DNA from: Thermothielavioides terrestris NRRL 8126
Taxonomy: Eukaryota > Ascomycota > Sordariomycetes > Sordariales > Chaetomiaceae
NCBI RefSeq assembly: GCF_000226115.1
Contig: NC_016462.1
Location: 2,356,001-2,420,000, forward strand
Length of the DNA: 64,000 bases
Reading direction: 5' to 3'
Positions 9,195-19,569 of the stretch are shown here, piece after piece; the first letter of the stretch is position 1, and each line of letters starts with the position of its first letter. Under the pieces are notes generated by a model. It worked only from the letters and a program-made list of their open reading frames with translations, ran no database searches and had not been told where the DNA came from. Position numbers and translations under genes: made by a program.

Positions 9195-11042
9195 CTAGAC
9201 GGCACGGCCGTCCTCGCTTTGGCCGTCCTCGGTCCTCAGAAGCTTCCTTGCTGTCCTGTCCATTGAGTTGGACCTTGACAGCGACTCCCGGTTTCTCTTG
9301 CGCACCGACCGTTGCGTCACTGTGGCGCATGAGCTTGGTTCCGATCGAGCGTCGGTACTCTCTCCGTCTTGCGCAGGTTGCTCATGGCCGTTGTCGCCCG
9401 AATCGTGAGCGACCTCTTCTTTGGCCGGCTGGAGAGTCTGCCCCTCGGATGTGTGGAGCTCGGACGGCCGCAGGGTACGGTCGCTATCATCCTCCTGGAC
9501 TTGGGTGTCGATGGGACCGGACCCGATGGACGGGACTTGGGCGGCGGCGGTTGGCTGGCATGGACCCCAGTTTCTGAGCGCATACTCCGTGTCTCTGACA
9601 CAATCTTCCGCAGGAGGCCGGTCTTCAGGGTGCATAGCTAGCATCTGGCGGACCAGGATGACTAGCCTGTTCTTGGGGTCCTTGGCGTACATTTGGGCTG
9701 CTTTTTCAAATAAAGTGTTCGGATACATTGAGTTTCCGAACTTTTCCATCTCTGGAAGTTGACCTTCCAGTAGCAGTATCCCAATTACACCAAGGGCCCA
9801 GATGTCGATGGCCTTGGTGTAGCCAACGCCCTCAAACATCTCCGGCGCCAGGAACTGCGGCGTCCCGCAGTACGTTTCCATGATTTCCTCGTCTTTGGCC
9901 AAGCCAAAGTCGCTCAGGACGAGGGACAGCGGAGTCTGGCTGCGGACCAGGATGTTGGCGGGCTTCAGATCCCGATGGGTGACGCCTTTGCCGTGCAGGT
10001 AGAGCAAGCCCTCGGCCACTTGCTTGAGGACCTCGGCCGTCGTGCGCAGCGCGAGGACGCCTGGTGTAGCTCGAAGCATCTGATCCAGACTGCCGAACTG
10101 GCAGTACTCCATGACGAGGATGGTGTTTTCCTGAGTATCTGGGTAGCAGTCCACGTACTCGACAATGCGGTGGTGGCGGAGGCGCTGCAATATGTCGATC
10201 TCTCGGCGAAATCCGGAATTGGAGCGGCGGCCGACGACTTCCTTCGCGGCGAAGACTGCCCAGTCGGTCAGACGACGCACCTTGTGGACCGTGCCGCAAC
10301 CGCCCTCTCCCAGCCTTGATTCGAACCAGTACATGGCCCGCCACTCCGGGGGGCGCGCCGTGTGCGACTTCGTGGCTATCTCTGTCGCGAGTGTTGACTC
10401 AAGGGTCAGAGCTTCCAGATCGCAGCAGCTGGCGAGGAACGCATCGCGCCTCTCGCGGAATTCCTGGAGCTCGGGGCCCCGGCGGCCCGCAAGGCCGATC
10501 TCTATCTCAAAGCATGGAATCTTGAGCTTGATCTTGGGTCCCGGGGGTAGAATGCACTTGTACGGCACCCCAGGGAGCGGGCAAGTCTTCTGATAGCCGC
10601 GCCCGCCGATCGAAAGTCTGCTGCCACGCGAAGAGACGTCATACAAGACGACATGGTCGCCGTCGAAACCGAATTTAATATGCTTGCTGCTGATTTGCCT
10701 GTGGTCGCAGACTATGTCGCAATGTTTTGGGTCACGGCCGAGGACAAACTGAGACCTCGACTCTCCGGGAGGGTTCGAGAATGTCAGCACCAGAAGGATT
10801 TTGCAATCTTCCGGATCCTCCGTCCCGGCTCGAGCATGACGGTCCAGCTTTTTTGGTTTATTTCCGCTGCCGGCCTCGGTGCCGATTCGGGAACGGTTTG
10901 CCTCGCAGAAAGCGCGGCAATCAGCGAGGCAAGTTACCCTTAGTGTCATGATGAAGTCCGACCACGGCACCCTGTAACCGCCTATAGTGAAGTGAGACAA
11001 TGCCATCTTGGAGAATTGACGGAGAAGAACTTGAGTGTCCAT
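9195..11042 (-). CDS. FHA-domain Ser/Thr protein kinase (Chk2/CAMK-like layout)
   Basis: Intronless frame, 615 aa. The N-terminal third contains an FHA-like phosphothreonine-binding module: LGRDPKHCDI at 101-110 and ISSKH at 117-121, then a turn with DVSSRGS. The kinase domain spans roughly residues 238-500. It has a glycine loop GEGGCGTV (245-252), AAK lysine K267, HRDLKPAN (356-363), DFGLA (378-382) and APE (399-401), so all catalytic residues are present and it is probably active. The C-terminal ~110 residues are polar (S/T/E/R-rich) and end in a basic segment. An N-terminal FHA plus a CAMK-type kinase recalls checkpoint kinases. However, the degenerate neighbour copies and HET neighbour suggest a lineage-expanded, accessory FHA-kinase rather than the housekeeping Rad53/Chk2. 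A second methionine at residue 13 is an alternative start. Confidence 0.85.
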   Translation of the reverse strand: MDTQVLLRQFSKMALSHFTIGGYRVPWSDFIMTLRVTCLADCRAFCEANRSRIGTEAGSGNKPKKLDRHARAGTEDPEDCKILLVLTFSNPPGESRSQFVLGRDPKHCDIVCDHRQISSKHIKFGFDGDHVVLYDVSSRGSRLSIGGRGYQKTCPLPGVPYKCILPPGPKIKLKIPCFEIEIGLAGRRGPELQEFRERRDAFLASCCDLEALTLESTLATEIATKSHTARPPEWRAMYWFESRLGEGGCGTVHKVRRLTDWAVFAAKEVVGRRSNSGFRREIDILQRLRHHRIVEYVDCYPDTQENTILVMEYCQFGSLDQMLRATPGVLALRTTAEVLKQVAEGLLYLHGKGVTHRDLKPANILVRSQTPLSLVLSDFGLAKDEEIMETYCGTPQFLAPEMFEGVGYTKAIDIWALGVIGILLLEGQLPEMEKFGNSMYPNTLFEKAAQMYAKDPKNRLVILVRQMLAMHPEDRPPAEDCVRDTEYALRNWGPCQPTAAAQVPSIGSGPIDTQVQEDDSDRTLRPSELHTSEGQTLQPAKEEVAHDSGDNGHEQPAQDGESTDARSEPSSCATVTQRSVRKRNRESLSRSNSMDRTARKLLRTEDGQSEDGRAV

Positions 11043-12152
11043 GCGGCGTCAGTATTTGAATAATGGTCACCGAGAATGGGCGCCGTTGGGTTCTTAACAT
11101 ACTCGGCGCGTAACGAGGTCACAGCGTAGCGAAGCCACAAGGTTGTCACAAGATGGTCGTTGTTGGTTGCTGGTTGCTGAATGCTGGTTGCCGGTTGCCG
11201 ATTGCTGGTTGCAGGTTGCAAGTGGCGGGCTGGAAACTAAGGTAAGATGCTTCGGGCAAAATGTCATCCAGCCTCAGTTGGCCCTCTTCAACGTTCCTAC
11301 GTGTAAGGGCGGCCCAATAGATGAATAGATGTTGGCGACCAGCAGGTGGGCGCTCCCGTTGCTGTGCTGGCCGCGTGGAACGCCGGTCACCCGGGAATGA
11401 GTTAAGCACCTGACAATTGTATGCGATTGAGCTGCTTCACCTGCATTTATTACTGTTGGTCGCTAATGCCATATCGATCCAGCTGCCTGGATCAACTATG
11501 TGTGTTAAATCATGGCAGGCACAAGTCAATCCGATTGAGAATAGAATACCTTAGGTATTCATCCCGGTTCCATCCTTAGATCACGTTGAATTGTTGACTG
11601 CAATGTTTATGCGACGAAGAAGATGAAGAACTACTTTATTGTGTATAGCATGTCGTCCAGGTAGCCTTTCTACACTATACACTACCTAGAATAAACGCAG
11701 CCCTATTGTTCATCCCGGGATAATCAAAACATTTGTGAGCAGATGGGGTGTTTTGGGTAGGGAAAAGTGGGGCTTTGGCGCGCGCCTGGCGCGCTGGGAG
11801 TGGGAATGAATGGGACAGGAGTGAATGCTTTATTCAAACCTCAGCCCCTGACAGCAAGTGTGTGTTACCTGAATGCATGCTCCCCCCATTCCAATTCCAC
11901 GTGGCTATTGACCAACCACACAATAGGTACCACAATGCTTAGCTGGCACCGGTCTACCTCTCCATGACAGGCGCTTGTGTTCTCTCCTCCTAGATAATCT
12001 ACCCTTAAACAACCAAAGAAGGATACGAACGCAGTCTCTCTTGTTCAACGATCGACACCGGTGTTCCTTGGTGCAACGCCTCCCAGACCTCCAGACCTCC
12101 AGACCTCCAGACCCGTTCATCCAATCTCTGTAGATATCCCCCCCGCTCAAAC
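11043..12152. other. Intergenic, divergent upstream regions
   Basis: 5' flanks of the FHA-kinase (-) and the repeat protein (+). It contains the heptamer array at 11165-11220, an 8-bp inverted repeat GAATACCT-T-AGGTATTC at 11544-11560, and a TACACTATACACTAC word near 11671. No gene recognised. Confidence 0.45.
11165..11220. repeat. Heptamer tandem repeat GGTTGCN x8
   Basis: Eight contiguous 7-nt units of GGTTGC(T/C/A), with units 3 and 6 slightly diverged (GAATGCT, GATTGCT), cover exactly 56 nt. Confidence 0.9.
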
Positions 12153-13977
12153 ATGGCGTCCCCGCAGCTCAGCAATGCGGCGTCTCGGTCGGCGTCTCGG
12201 TCGGGGTCGCGCTCGCCCTCGCCTCCTCAGGCCATCTTCTTCCGGGGCAGCCGCCCTCCCTCTCCTTCGCTCGTTCCCGGATTTCTTAATCTCGAGGCTG
12301 TGGATCGGAAGTTAAGGTTGGCAGGCCCGCCACCCCAGCCAGAATTTCCAAAGACTAACACCCTTCTTCAGGGAACTCACCCCGAGGCCGGAAGAACGAA
12401 CCATCGAGGGGGAGCGCCTGGAGGCGCTCCAACTCCGTGACGAACTCGTCGAGCTGGGCGGCATCCCCTTGCGGCCGTGGGTCGAGTTCGACGCTGAAGG
12501 CCTCACCGACGAGCAGCGCGGAGACGACAACGGGGAGTGGCGCATTATGGACCTATATCTGACGGAAGCGGAGGCCCGGCGGACCGAACTGAAATTGTGG
12601 AGGCGCTTTGCCAAGCGCCGGGCGATGGACGGCGAACCCGACTTTCGATCCGTGGACCAGGTTGATCTCCTCGTCGCCTTTATCGCCTACCTTCGAGGTC
12701 ACCTGCAAAGGGACATGGAAGACCGCACCAAACCCGGCTTCGAAGTATGGGACACTTATCTCCAGTTTTCATACTACAGAGATGTGATCGATGATATGGC
12801 CCGAGTCCTTCCGCTCGCCGAACGCCGGCTCCACATACTCCGGAGCGAACGGGGCGACCCACCGGCGGTCGAAGAGGTCGAGGTGACGACCGAATCTCTC
12901 ATAAAAGAATACAACCTTCCCGAAGCCGGTATGTGGGTGTGGATGTGGCAATATTCACAAGAAGAAGCCGAGTACCGCATGGCAGGGCTGTCGCCGCCAC
13001 ATCCTGCGGATTCGCGCAAGCGATTAAGAGAGGATGATGGGGATGAGGAGGAGGAGGAGGAGGAGGCGGAGGAGGAGGAGGAGGAGGCCACAAGGCCGTC
13101 AAAGCGCAGAGCTCCCCCCTCGGAACCGGTCGCGGAGGCAACGGGCTTCACGCACCCAAAGATGCAGAGGGAGCAAAGCCAAAGCGCACAGCAGGATTCG
13201 CGCAAGCGATCAAGAGCGGATATTGAGGATGAAGAGGAAGAGGAAAAGGCAACAAGGCCGTCCAAGCGATCAAGAGTGGTTGATGAGGATGAGGAGGAGG
13301 ATGGAAAGGCCACAAGGCCGTCAAAGTGCAGCGCTGCGCCCTCGGAACTGGTCGCAGAGAACACGGGCTCCACGCACCCGGAGATGCGGAGGGAGAAAAG
13401 CCAAATCGCCCAGCAGAATTCGCGCAAGCGATCAAGAGCAGATGATGAGGATGAAGAGGAAGAAGAGAAGGCAACAAGGCCGTCCAAGCGATCAAGAGTG
13501 GTTGATGAGGATGAGGAGGAGGAGAAGGACGAAGAGAAGAAGGAGGAGGAGGCCACAAGGCCTTCAAAGCGGAGAGCTGCGCCCTCGAAGCCGGTCGCAG
13601 AGGCCACGGGCTCCACGCGCCCAGAGAGACAGAGGGTGCAAAGCCAGAGCGCACAGCAGGGCAGCGACGAGCGAGGCGAATCGTCGGGCCGCGGCAGCGT
13701 ACCAGCGGCAGAAGCCCGCCAAGCGGAGAGCAACGACGGCCAGGACAGGCCAAGGAGAGCCAGGAGGAAGCCGGCCGCGACAGCAAACAGCGAGATTGTC
13801 GGCAGGCCGTCGCGGTCAGGCAGGGGCAGGGGCAGGGCTGTGCCGGAGAAGAAGGCGAGCGAGCCGGCAAGACGCAGCACCAGGGCAAGACCAGTCGTGG
13901 GTGAAGGCTCAATCATAGATGCCCAGGGACGGAGGAGGAGTGCGAGGATTGCCGCGAGGAAGGCGCGGGGTGGGTGA
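12153..13977 (+). CDS. Unrecognised KR/E-rich protein with long internal repeats
   Basis: Exons 12153-12310 and 12372-13977 give 587 aa. The 61-nt intron has gttaag, a gactaac branch site and cttcag. An alternative donor 6 nt downstream also keeps frame. An S/R/P-rich N-terminus is followed by a ~200-residue non-repetitive part (WVEFDAEGLTDEQRG, VDLLVAFIAYLRGH, GMWVWMWQYSQEEAEY). After this come ATRPSKR-containing repeats beginning near 13087, 13309 and 13552, with spacings of 74 and 81 codons. Each holds acidic DEDEEEEE runs, RKRSRAD-type basic clusters and a QSQSAQQ box. The basic clusters could serve as nuclear localisation signals (inference). The C-terminus is arginine-rich (RRSARIAARKARGG). 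I recognise no domain; the gene may be lineage-restricted. Confidence 0.72.
13087..13640. repeat. In-frame minisatellite coding for 74-81 residue units
   Basis: The word GCCACAAGGCCGTCAAAG or close variants recurs at 13087, 13309 and 13552. The spacings of 222 and 243 nt are both multiples of three. Units are imperfect but keep the reading frame and the alternation of acidic and basic segments. Confidence 0.8.
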
Positions 13978-15022
13978 TTGCCGCCAGGAAGGCACGGGGT
14001 GGATGAGGCTGGTTTTATTTTCCCTGCGTTTCTGTTTCTCTCTTAGGTCTCTCTCTCTCGCCTCGCAATTTTGGACTCAACTTTCTGATAGCCGTGCTGC
14101 ACATGCAATGATTGCAATCAAGTGAGTCCAAGTGCCACTGGTGACAACCCGAACCCGCAACGTTGAATGCCACGTCCCCTTTTCTCAACCACACTGTATC
14201 CGCACAGTAGGCCCACCCGGATCCTGGCAACATTTTTAAGGCACAACCCAGCCCCCTTCCACTCTTGCTCTTTTCTCTCCTTCTTTTTTCTCTCCATGAA
14301 AGTTGATCACCCCGGGGACGCAGAATTCAGGCCCGATGTTTCAGAGCGCTCCCCCTCGGGGGAGTCTCTCTGTGTGTGCATTGGGTTGTATTAACCCGGC
14401 AGAGCGAAACTGGCGTCTCAAGAATTGCTACTATGCAGGCTTTGCCTTGTGCGGGCTCTGCGATGAGTGGGCGATCCCGTTTGGCCTCGACATTCCTACC
14501 CTTAGCTACGACGAGTCTGCGTGCTCAGGCAAGCAAGAAAGCCTGTCTGCGTTGGTGAAGGGAAGCTGGAAGCCTTGCTACATCGTACTCGCGACGGCGT
14601 GACTGTTGCTGGCAGCGGCTGGCTGGCTGGAGGACTGCCTGCCACCCCGGAGGGTGTCAATGGTTCTGCATCGTAGTCTTCCCGCTGCCAATGCTCTCTG
14701 TCTGTGTCCTCGAAGTGACTCTAAATGACGAGCACTTTCCGGCGGTCGGTAATATTAGCTCGTTCCCCGCCAGGCAGTCCACGGCGTTTTTCAGCAACTA
14801 CCCGCAAAGTTGAACAGCATCCTCCCATGGGGCTTGTGGTTGGCTGTTCGACAAGTAAGCACAATCTGCACACAGGAGGCCGATGCCCAATGGCACAAGA
14901 AGAGGTCAGCCAGGCATGAGAAAGAAGCCTAATGGCGAAGGGTATGAAGTATGAAAAAGAGCGAAGAGGAGAAAGTGAAAAGAACAACGCACGGGTGGAT
15001 GTGCGAAAAAGGACGAAAAAAA
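13978..15022. other. Intergenic between repeat protein and tRNA
   Basis: Includes the 3' flank of the repeat protein. A 100-codon frame at 14303-14602 has no recognisable motif or splice context, and I do not call it a gene. Confidence 0.4.
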
Positions 15023-15125
15023 CGTCACCTGTAGGATTCGAACCTACGCTCCCGAAGGAACTGCCTTAACATGCTGCTAAGCCCAACTTAGCAGGGCAGC
15101 GCGTTAACCACTCCGCCAAAGTGAC
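15023..15125 (-). tRNA. tRNA-Ser (anticodon GCU) with 22-nt intron
   Basis: Minus strand: the acceptor stem GTCACTT pairs with AGGTGAC, with discriminator G. The D-arm region is GCGGAGTGGTTAACGCG. The anticodon stem CTGCC/GGCAG encloses loop CTGCTAA (anticodon at 15090-15092). The long variable arm TTCCTTCGGGAG marks a class II serine tRNA, and the T-arm box is GGTTCGAATCC. An intron at about 15067-15088 follows position 37. Its CTTAGCAG pairs with CTGCTAAG at the anticodon, as usual for nuclear tRNA introns. A T7 run just downstream (15014-15020 on the minus strand) is the Pol III terminator. It decodes AGC/AGU. Confidence 0.95.
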
Positions 15126-16115
15126 TTGTAGGGGCCCTTTCGATAGGATGCCCAAGTAAGGAGTACCGACGGAAGCGGGATGACGGCACGGTACCCTGGT
15201 CGATCTTCCAAACTCCACCACCTGTGCACCGCTTCGCTTATCAGAAGTTTACAGATGTCCTCGACAGTCGTCGTTGCGGAATGTGGCTGCATCTGGAAGG
15301 AAAGGATGCTTGGTAATCAGGACTCGGGAGGATGGTCGGTCTCCGAGTTGCTTCCAATGTCTAACATGGACACTTGCGCTGGCAAGTACCTAAGGTACAT
15401 GACCTAAGTTAAGGTACCTATCTGTGCCAAAGCAGCAACGTCAACTCGCCGGGGATCAACTGCAACCAACGTCCCCGCAGAAGCAGCCCTCGGGAAGCGC
15501 AGAGGCATGCAGCCGCAATGCAACCACACCGAATGGGTATTCTGCATCACCAACCCCCTCAGGGACTCTCGTTTCCTTGTCTCGGGCCTCAAAGGCTTGC
15601 AGTACTCCCATCCTCGATTTGCAAAACGCACCATTCACGGGAAACACTACTCATCGGTCTCGGAAAATTGTTGACTTGAGTATCAATTGATCCGAATCTG
15701 CCGAGCAGAGAGAGCTGCGATGGATGGCGGGTCCATGCGGATGGAGCCCACGTAAGTCGAAGCCAGGTTGAATGTTGAGATGACGCGACAGCAAGCACTT
15801 TCGTGTATCGCAGCTGAAGGCCCACAATCGGATTTGACGGTGCTGCTGGCGCCAGCGACGGCCAGCCAAGCTACCTGGCCCAATCCCCCATTCGATGCCC
15901 GACAGCTGTTGCATTGTGCTGTCACCGCCACGACTGGACCGGCCGGCCGTTTAAGCCAACAGCCCGGCTCACGTCATGTTTCACAACCCCAGCGGTCCAT
16001 CTCCTGCCATGGATTGATTCCCGCTCCTACTTGAAGATCCCTTCACGTCCTCGGCCACTTCTCTCCGTTCTCTCTCAACATTCACCACACTCATGTTCCC
16101 ACAAACATCCCACTC
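15126..16115. other. Intergenic, upstream of the FAD protein
   Basis: Contains a perfect GTACCT-A-AGGTAC inverted repeat at 15386-15398, with another similar word at 15401-15418. No gene recognised. Confidence 0.4.
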
Positions 16116-17790
16116 ATGCTCCGCCGGGCTAACCCTCGTCCCAGGAAGAAGGTGGCCATCGTTGGCAGCGGCTGCGCCGGGATCGCGGCGCTGTGGGCGC
16201 TGAACCGCAGCCCTCACGATGTCTACATCTACGAGGCCGCTGACCGCCTCGGCGGCCACACCCGCACCGTGGAGTTTGTCAAGGGGAAGTACCGGGCCAT
16301 GGTGGACACGGGCTTCATCGTCATGAACACCGAGACCTACCGTATGTCATGGCCGCCAGCACCAACCGCAGCCGCAGCCGATCTGGGCTGACAGCCAGCG
16401 CAGCGAACTTCCTCAACTTCCTCAGGCACATCGGCGTCGACACGGCGCTCACCGAGATGAGCTTCTCCGTGTCCCGGGACCAGGGTCTGTTTGAGTGGGC
16501 CGGGACGAGCCTCGGTGCAATTTTCTGCCAGCGGAGGAACCTTTTCTCGCCCACGATGTGGCAGATGATCCTGGACATTGTCCGCTTCAACAAGTTCGCA
16601 TTGGATGTCTTGATAGACGATGACGTGGGCGAGGAGTCGATTGGAGAGTATCTAGACCGAGAGCGGTACTCGAACGCGTTCCGCGACAATTACCTGCTCC
16701 CTCTCGCGGCAGCCGTCTGGAGCACGGCGCCGGACAAGTGCGCACTGGAGTTTCCGGCTGCGACTCTGATTCGGTTCATGTGGGTGACGTTATTAGCCCG
16801 GTTTGTCGACATCGCAAGAGGCACTGACGCTTTGACAGGTGGAACCACCATCTGCTTTCTACCCTTGCGCGGCGGCCGGCGTGGCTCACCATCGCGACGG
16901 GCGCCAAGACTTACATCGACAAGGTCATGAAGGGCTTCCCGCCTAACCACGTACGACTCAACACGGCCGTGACCGCGCTCACGAACGAGCCTGACGGACG
17001 CGTGCGCCTGCACACCGGCGACGGCAGTTCCGAGCTCTTCGACCACGTCATCTTGGCCACGCACGGCGACCAGGCGTATTCCATCATCCGCGACTCGGCG
17101 ACCGAGGAGGAGCGGGCCGTCTTGTCAAGCTTCCAGACGACGCAGAACGTCGCGGTGCTGCACTCGGACTTGTCGCTGATGCCCCAGTCCCGCAAGGCCT
17201 GGTCGAGCTGGAACTACCTCACTGAGTCCAAGTCCTCGCCGTCGCTGGCGGGCGAGCGCGGCGTCGACAAGGTCTGCGTCACGTACAACATGAACATCCT
17301 GCAGCACATCCCGCGCGAGACGTTCGGCGACGTGCTGGTCACGCTCAACCCGCTGCACGACCCGGCCCCGGAGACGGTGCAGGGCTGGGTGGTCTACCGA
17401 CACCCGTTGTACACGCCAGAGGCGGTCCGCGCCCAGCAGCGGCTGGACAGCATCCAGAATAAGAGGGGCATCAGCTACGCGGGCGCCTGGACCAAGTACG
17501 GCTTCCACGAGGACGGGTTCAGCAGCGGCCTGCGCGTGGCGGTGGAGCACCTCGGCGCCAAGATCCCGTTCGAGTTCAAGGACTCGACCTTCAGCCGCGG
17601 GGTGACGCCGCAGCTGACGATCCGCGACAGGATCATTCGGTGCATCATTTTGCTGGTCCATATCTTGTTCATCAGCGCCCTGGACTTGCTGTCGGGGAGC
17701 TGGGCCGGGGCATCGACCACGCGGCGCCTGGCGAGCAGGGTCAACGGGCCGGCTGGGACCAACGGACGGCTGCATAAGAAGGAATGTTGA
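16116..17790 (+). CDS. FAD-dependent amine-oxidase-like oxidoreductase (COG2907-type)
   Basis: Exons 16116-16341, 16404-16779 and 16839-17790 give 517 aa. The introns (62 and 59 nt) have gtatgt and gtgggt donors with ctgac branch sites. The N-terminal Rossmann loop [14 protein letters not shown] (about residues 13-26) plus [11 protein letters not shown] is the dinucleotide-binding signature of flavin amine oxidases and phytoene-desaturase-like proteins. Splicing yields TYPNFLNF and RFMWNHHLLS, which read as conserved family sequence. A hydrophobic segment near the C-terminus ([17 protein letters not shown]) may anchor it to a membrane. Bacterial relatives often neighbour cyclopropane-fatty-acid synthase genes; no such gene is adjacent here and the substrate is unknown. 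An acceptor-like ctaac...cccag lies just after the chosen ATG, so an alternative 5' exon is possible. Confidence 0.82.
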
Positions 17791-18054
17791 AGTATTTGGT
17801 AGATCGACGCAGGAGCGGCTTGGAAACAGCAGACGTGTCTATATTTACTGGCAAATATCATAGATATGTCGCATCTTCCCGCCCCCTTTTGCGCCACTTC
17901 TGCGTGTAAGTGAGACGGAGCCAAAACGCTGCCAGCTGGCCGCCAGCCGTCCAAGTTTCGCTAGCTACCTCAACTTCCGACGCCCATTCAAGATCAGACA
18001 ACCACCATCGCAATCCACCACCCCGACCGTCCAACAGCAAACCAACCGAACCCC

Positions 18055-19274
18055 ATGAATCCAGTGCCGCGCGCAGCCGCCGCAGCGGCCTCCGCCTCAC
18101 CGGGCTGGTCTTGCTTCTTCTGCCGGCGCGCGGTCGCCGCCCAATGGCTCGCGGGTGCCGGTGCGAAAACGACGCGGACGCCCTCCCCACCGCGACGACT
18201 CGGTAGCTCCCCGCGCTTCTTCTCGCGCAGCTTTCCCAGGCGGCAACAAGGGCAACAGCAACAACAACAGCAGCAGGGCAATGCGAGGCTGGGCGGCGTG
18301 GCGCCGGGGATGGACCGCATGAGTGAGGTGTACAGGAGGAGGAATCGGTCGACAATGTAGGGTTTTTTCTCTTCCTGTCCTGGTGGGAGTGGACGGAGAG
18401 AGGGGAATGTTTGCGTCCATGGTGTGGGGTGGATGAGCGGATGGATGGATGGACCGGCGCTGAAGGTCGATTTTGCTGCTTAGGTATTACACGCTCAGCA
18501 TCATCCTCGGCACTGTGGCCTTGTCTTATGGCTCCGTGCCCTTGTACAAGATGGTACTTTACTTCCTTGCTTTTCCGTCCTTCAACCCCCCGCCCCCTTT
18601 CCCCGGGACAGGAAAAAAACTAACTTTCCCCCCCCCACCCCATCATCAGATCTGCCAAACAACCGGCTGGGGCGGCCAGCCGGTGCGCGCGCACGGCGGC
18701 CCCTCTTCGAGCTCCTCCGACGGCGACCTCGCCTCCCGCCTGGAGCCGGTGACCTCGGCGCGGCGGATCCGGGTGACGTTCTCGGCGTCGGTGTCGGACG
18801 CGCTGCCGTGGCGGTTCACGCCGCAGCAGCGCGAGGTGCGCGTGCTTCCCGGCGAGACGGCGCTGGCCTTCTACACGGCGACGAACCGGTCGGCGCGCGA
18901 CATCGTCGGCGTCGCGACGTACAGCGTCACGCCCGCCCAGGTGGCGCCCTACTTCAGCAAGATCCAGTGCTTCTGCTTCGAGGAGCAGCGGCTCGCCGCC
19001 GGCGAGACCGTCGACATGCCCGTCTTCTTCTACCTCGACCCGGACCTGCTCAAGGATGTCAACATGCGCGGCGTCGAGACGGTCACGTTGAATTATACCT
19101 TCTTTAGTGAGCATCTCTTGCCTTCTCTCTCTCTCTCTCTTTTGCCCCTTTCCTTTTCCCACTTGCGAGGGCGGTCTCTTTTCGGAGACCGAACCATCGA
19201 GTTGCTGACTGACGGCGTGAACAGAGGCAAGGTATGACGAAAACGGGAAATTCCAGGGCGCGCCAGGGGTTTGA
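18055..19274 (+). CDS. COX11: Cytochrome c oxidase assembly protein COX11
   Basis: Exons 18055-18356, 18484-18553, 18650-19106 and 19225-19274 give 292 aa. Cox11 is an inner-membrane copper chaperone that delivers Cu to the CuB site of subunit 1. A basic, glutamine-rich presequence (QQGQQQQQQQQG) precedes the single transmembrane segment YYTLSIILGTVALSYGSVPLYKM, then ICQTTGWGGQPVRAHGG. The copper-binding KIQCFCFEEQ motif is intact. The last small exon supplies KARYDENGKFQGAPGV, matching the usual C-terminus. Intron 2 carries an actaac branch site after a C-rich tract. It converges on the GEP3-like GTPase 295 nt away. Identity is secure; the exact start in the presequence is less so. Confidence 0.93.
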
Positions 19275-19569
19275 AGTGGGAAAGAACTGGCCGCGTTTGG
19301 AGACGGTGTATGATGAGGTGAAGTGTACTATTTCCCGGCTGCCTGGACTGCAGCATAGACGGTAGCACGATTGCGGCGGGGAAAAAACTCTGCGGTTTGG
19401 GATAAATAGAAGTTATACCCTACTCCGGTGCTGAAAGGCCATCATGCGGGACAGAACAGCTCAAATCCGCAGGGCGAGAGTTGGGATCACCGAACATCAT
19501 CATTACTATGATACAATATTATACATATGTCATCTTCTAAGCGTTTCTAGTGTATCCAACGTTGACGGC

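Noticed and set aside
13034..13918. Arginine-rich frames overlapping the repeat protein
   Set aside because: Alternative frames of GAGGAG-type repeats. The spliced frame starting at 12153 has proper splice signals.
14303..14602. 100-codon frame between the repeat protein and the tRNA
   Set aside because: No motif, no splice context, and length within chance expectation.
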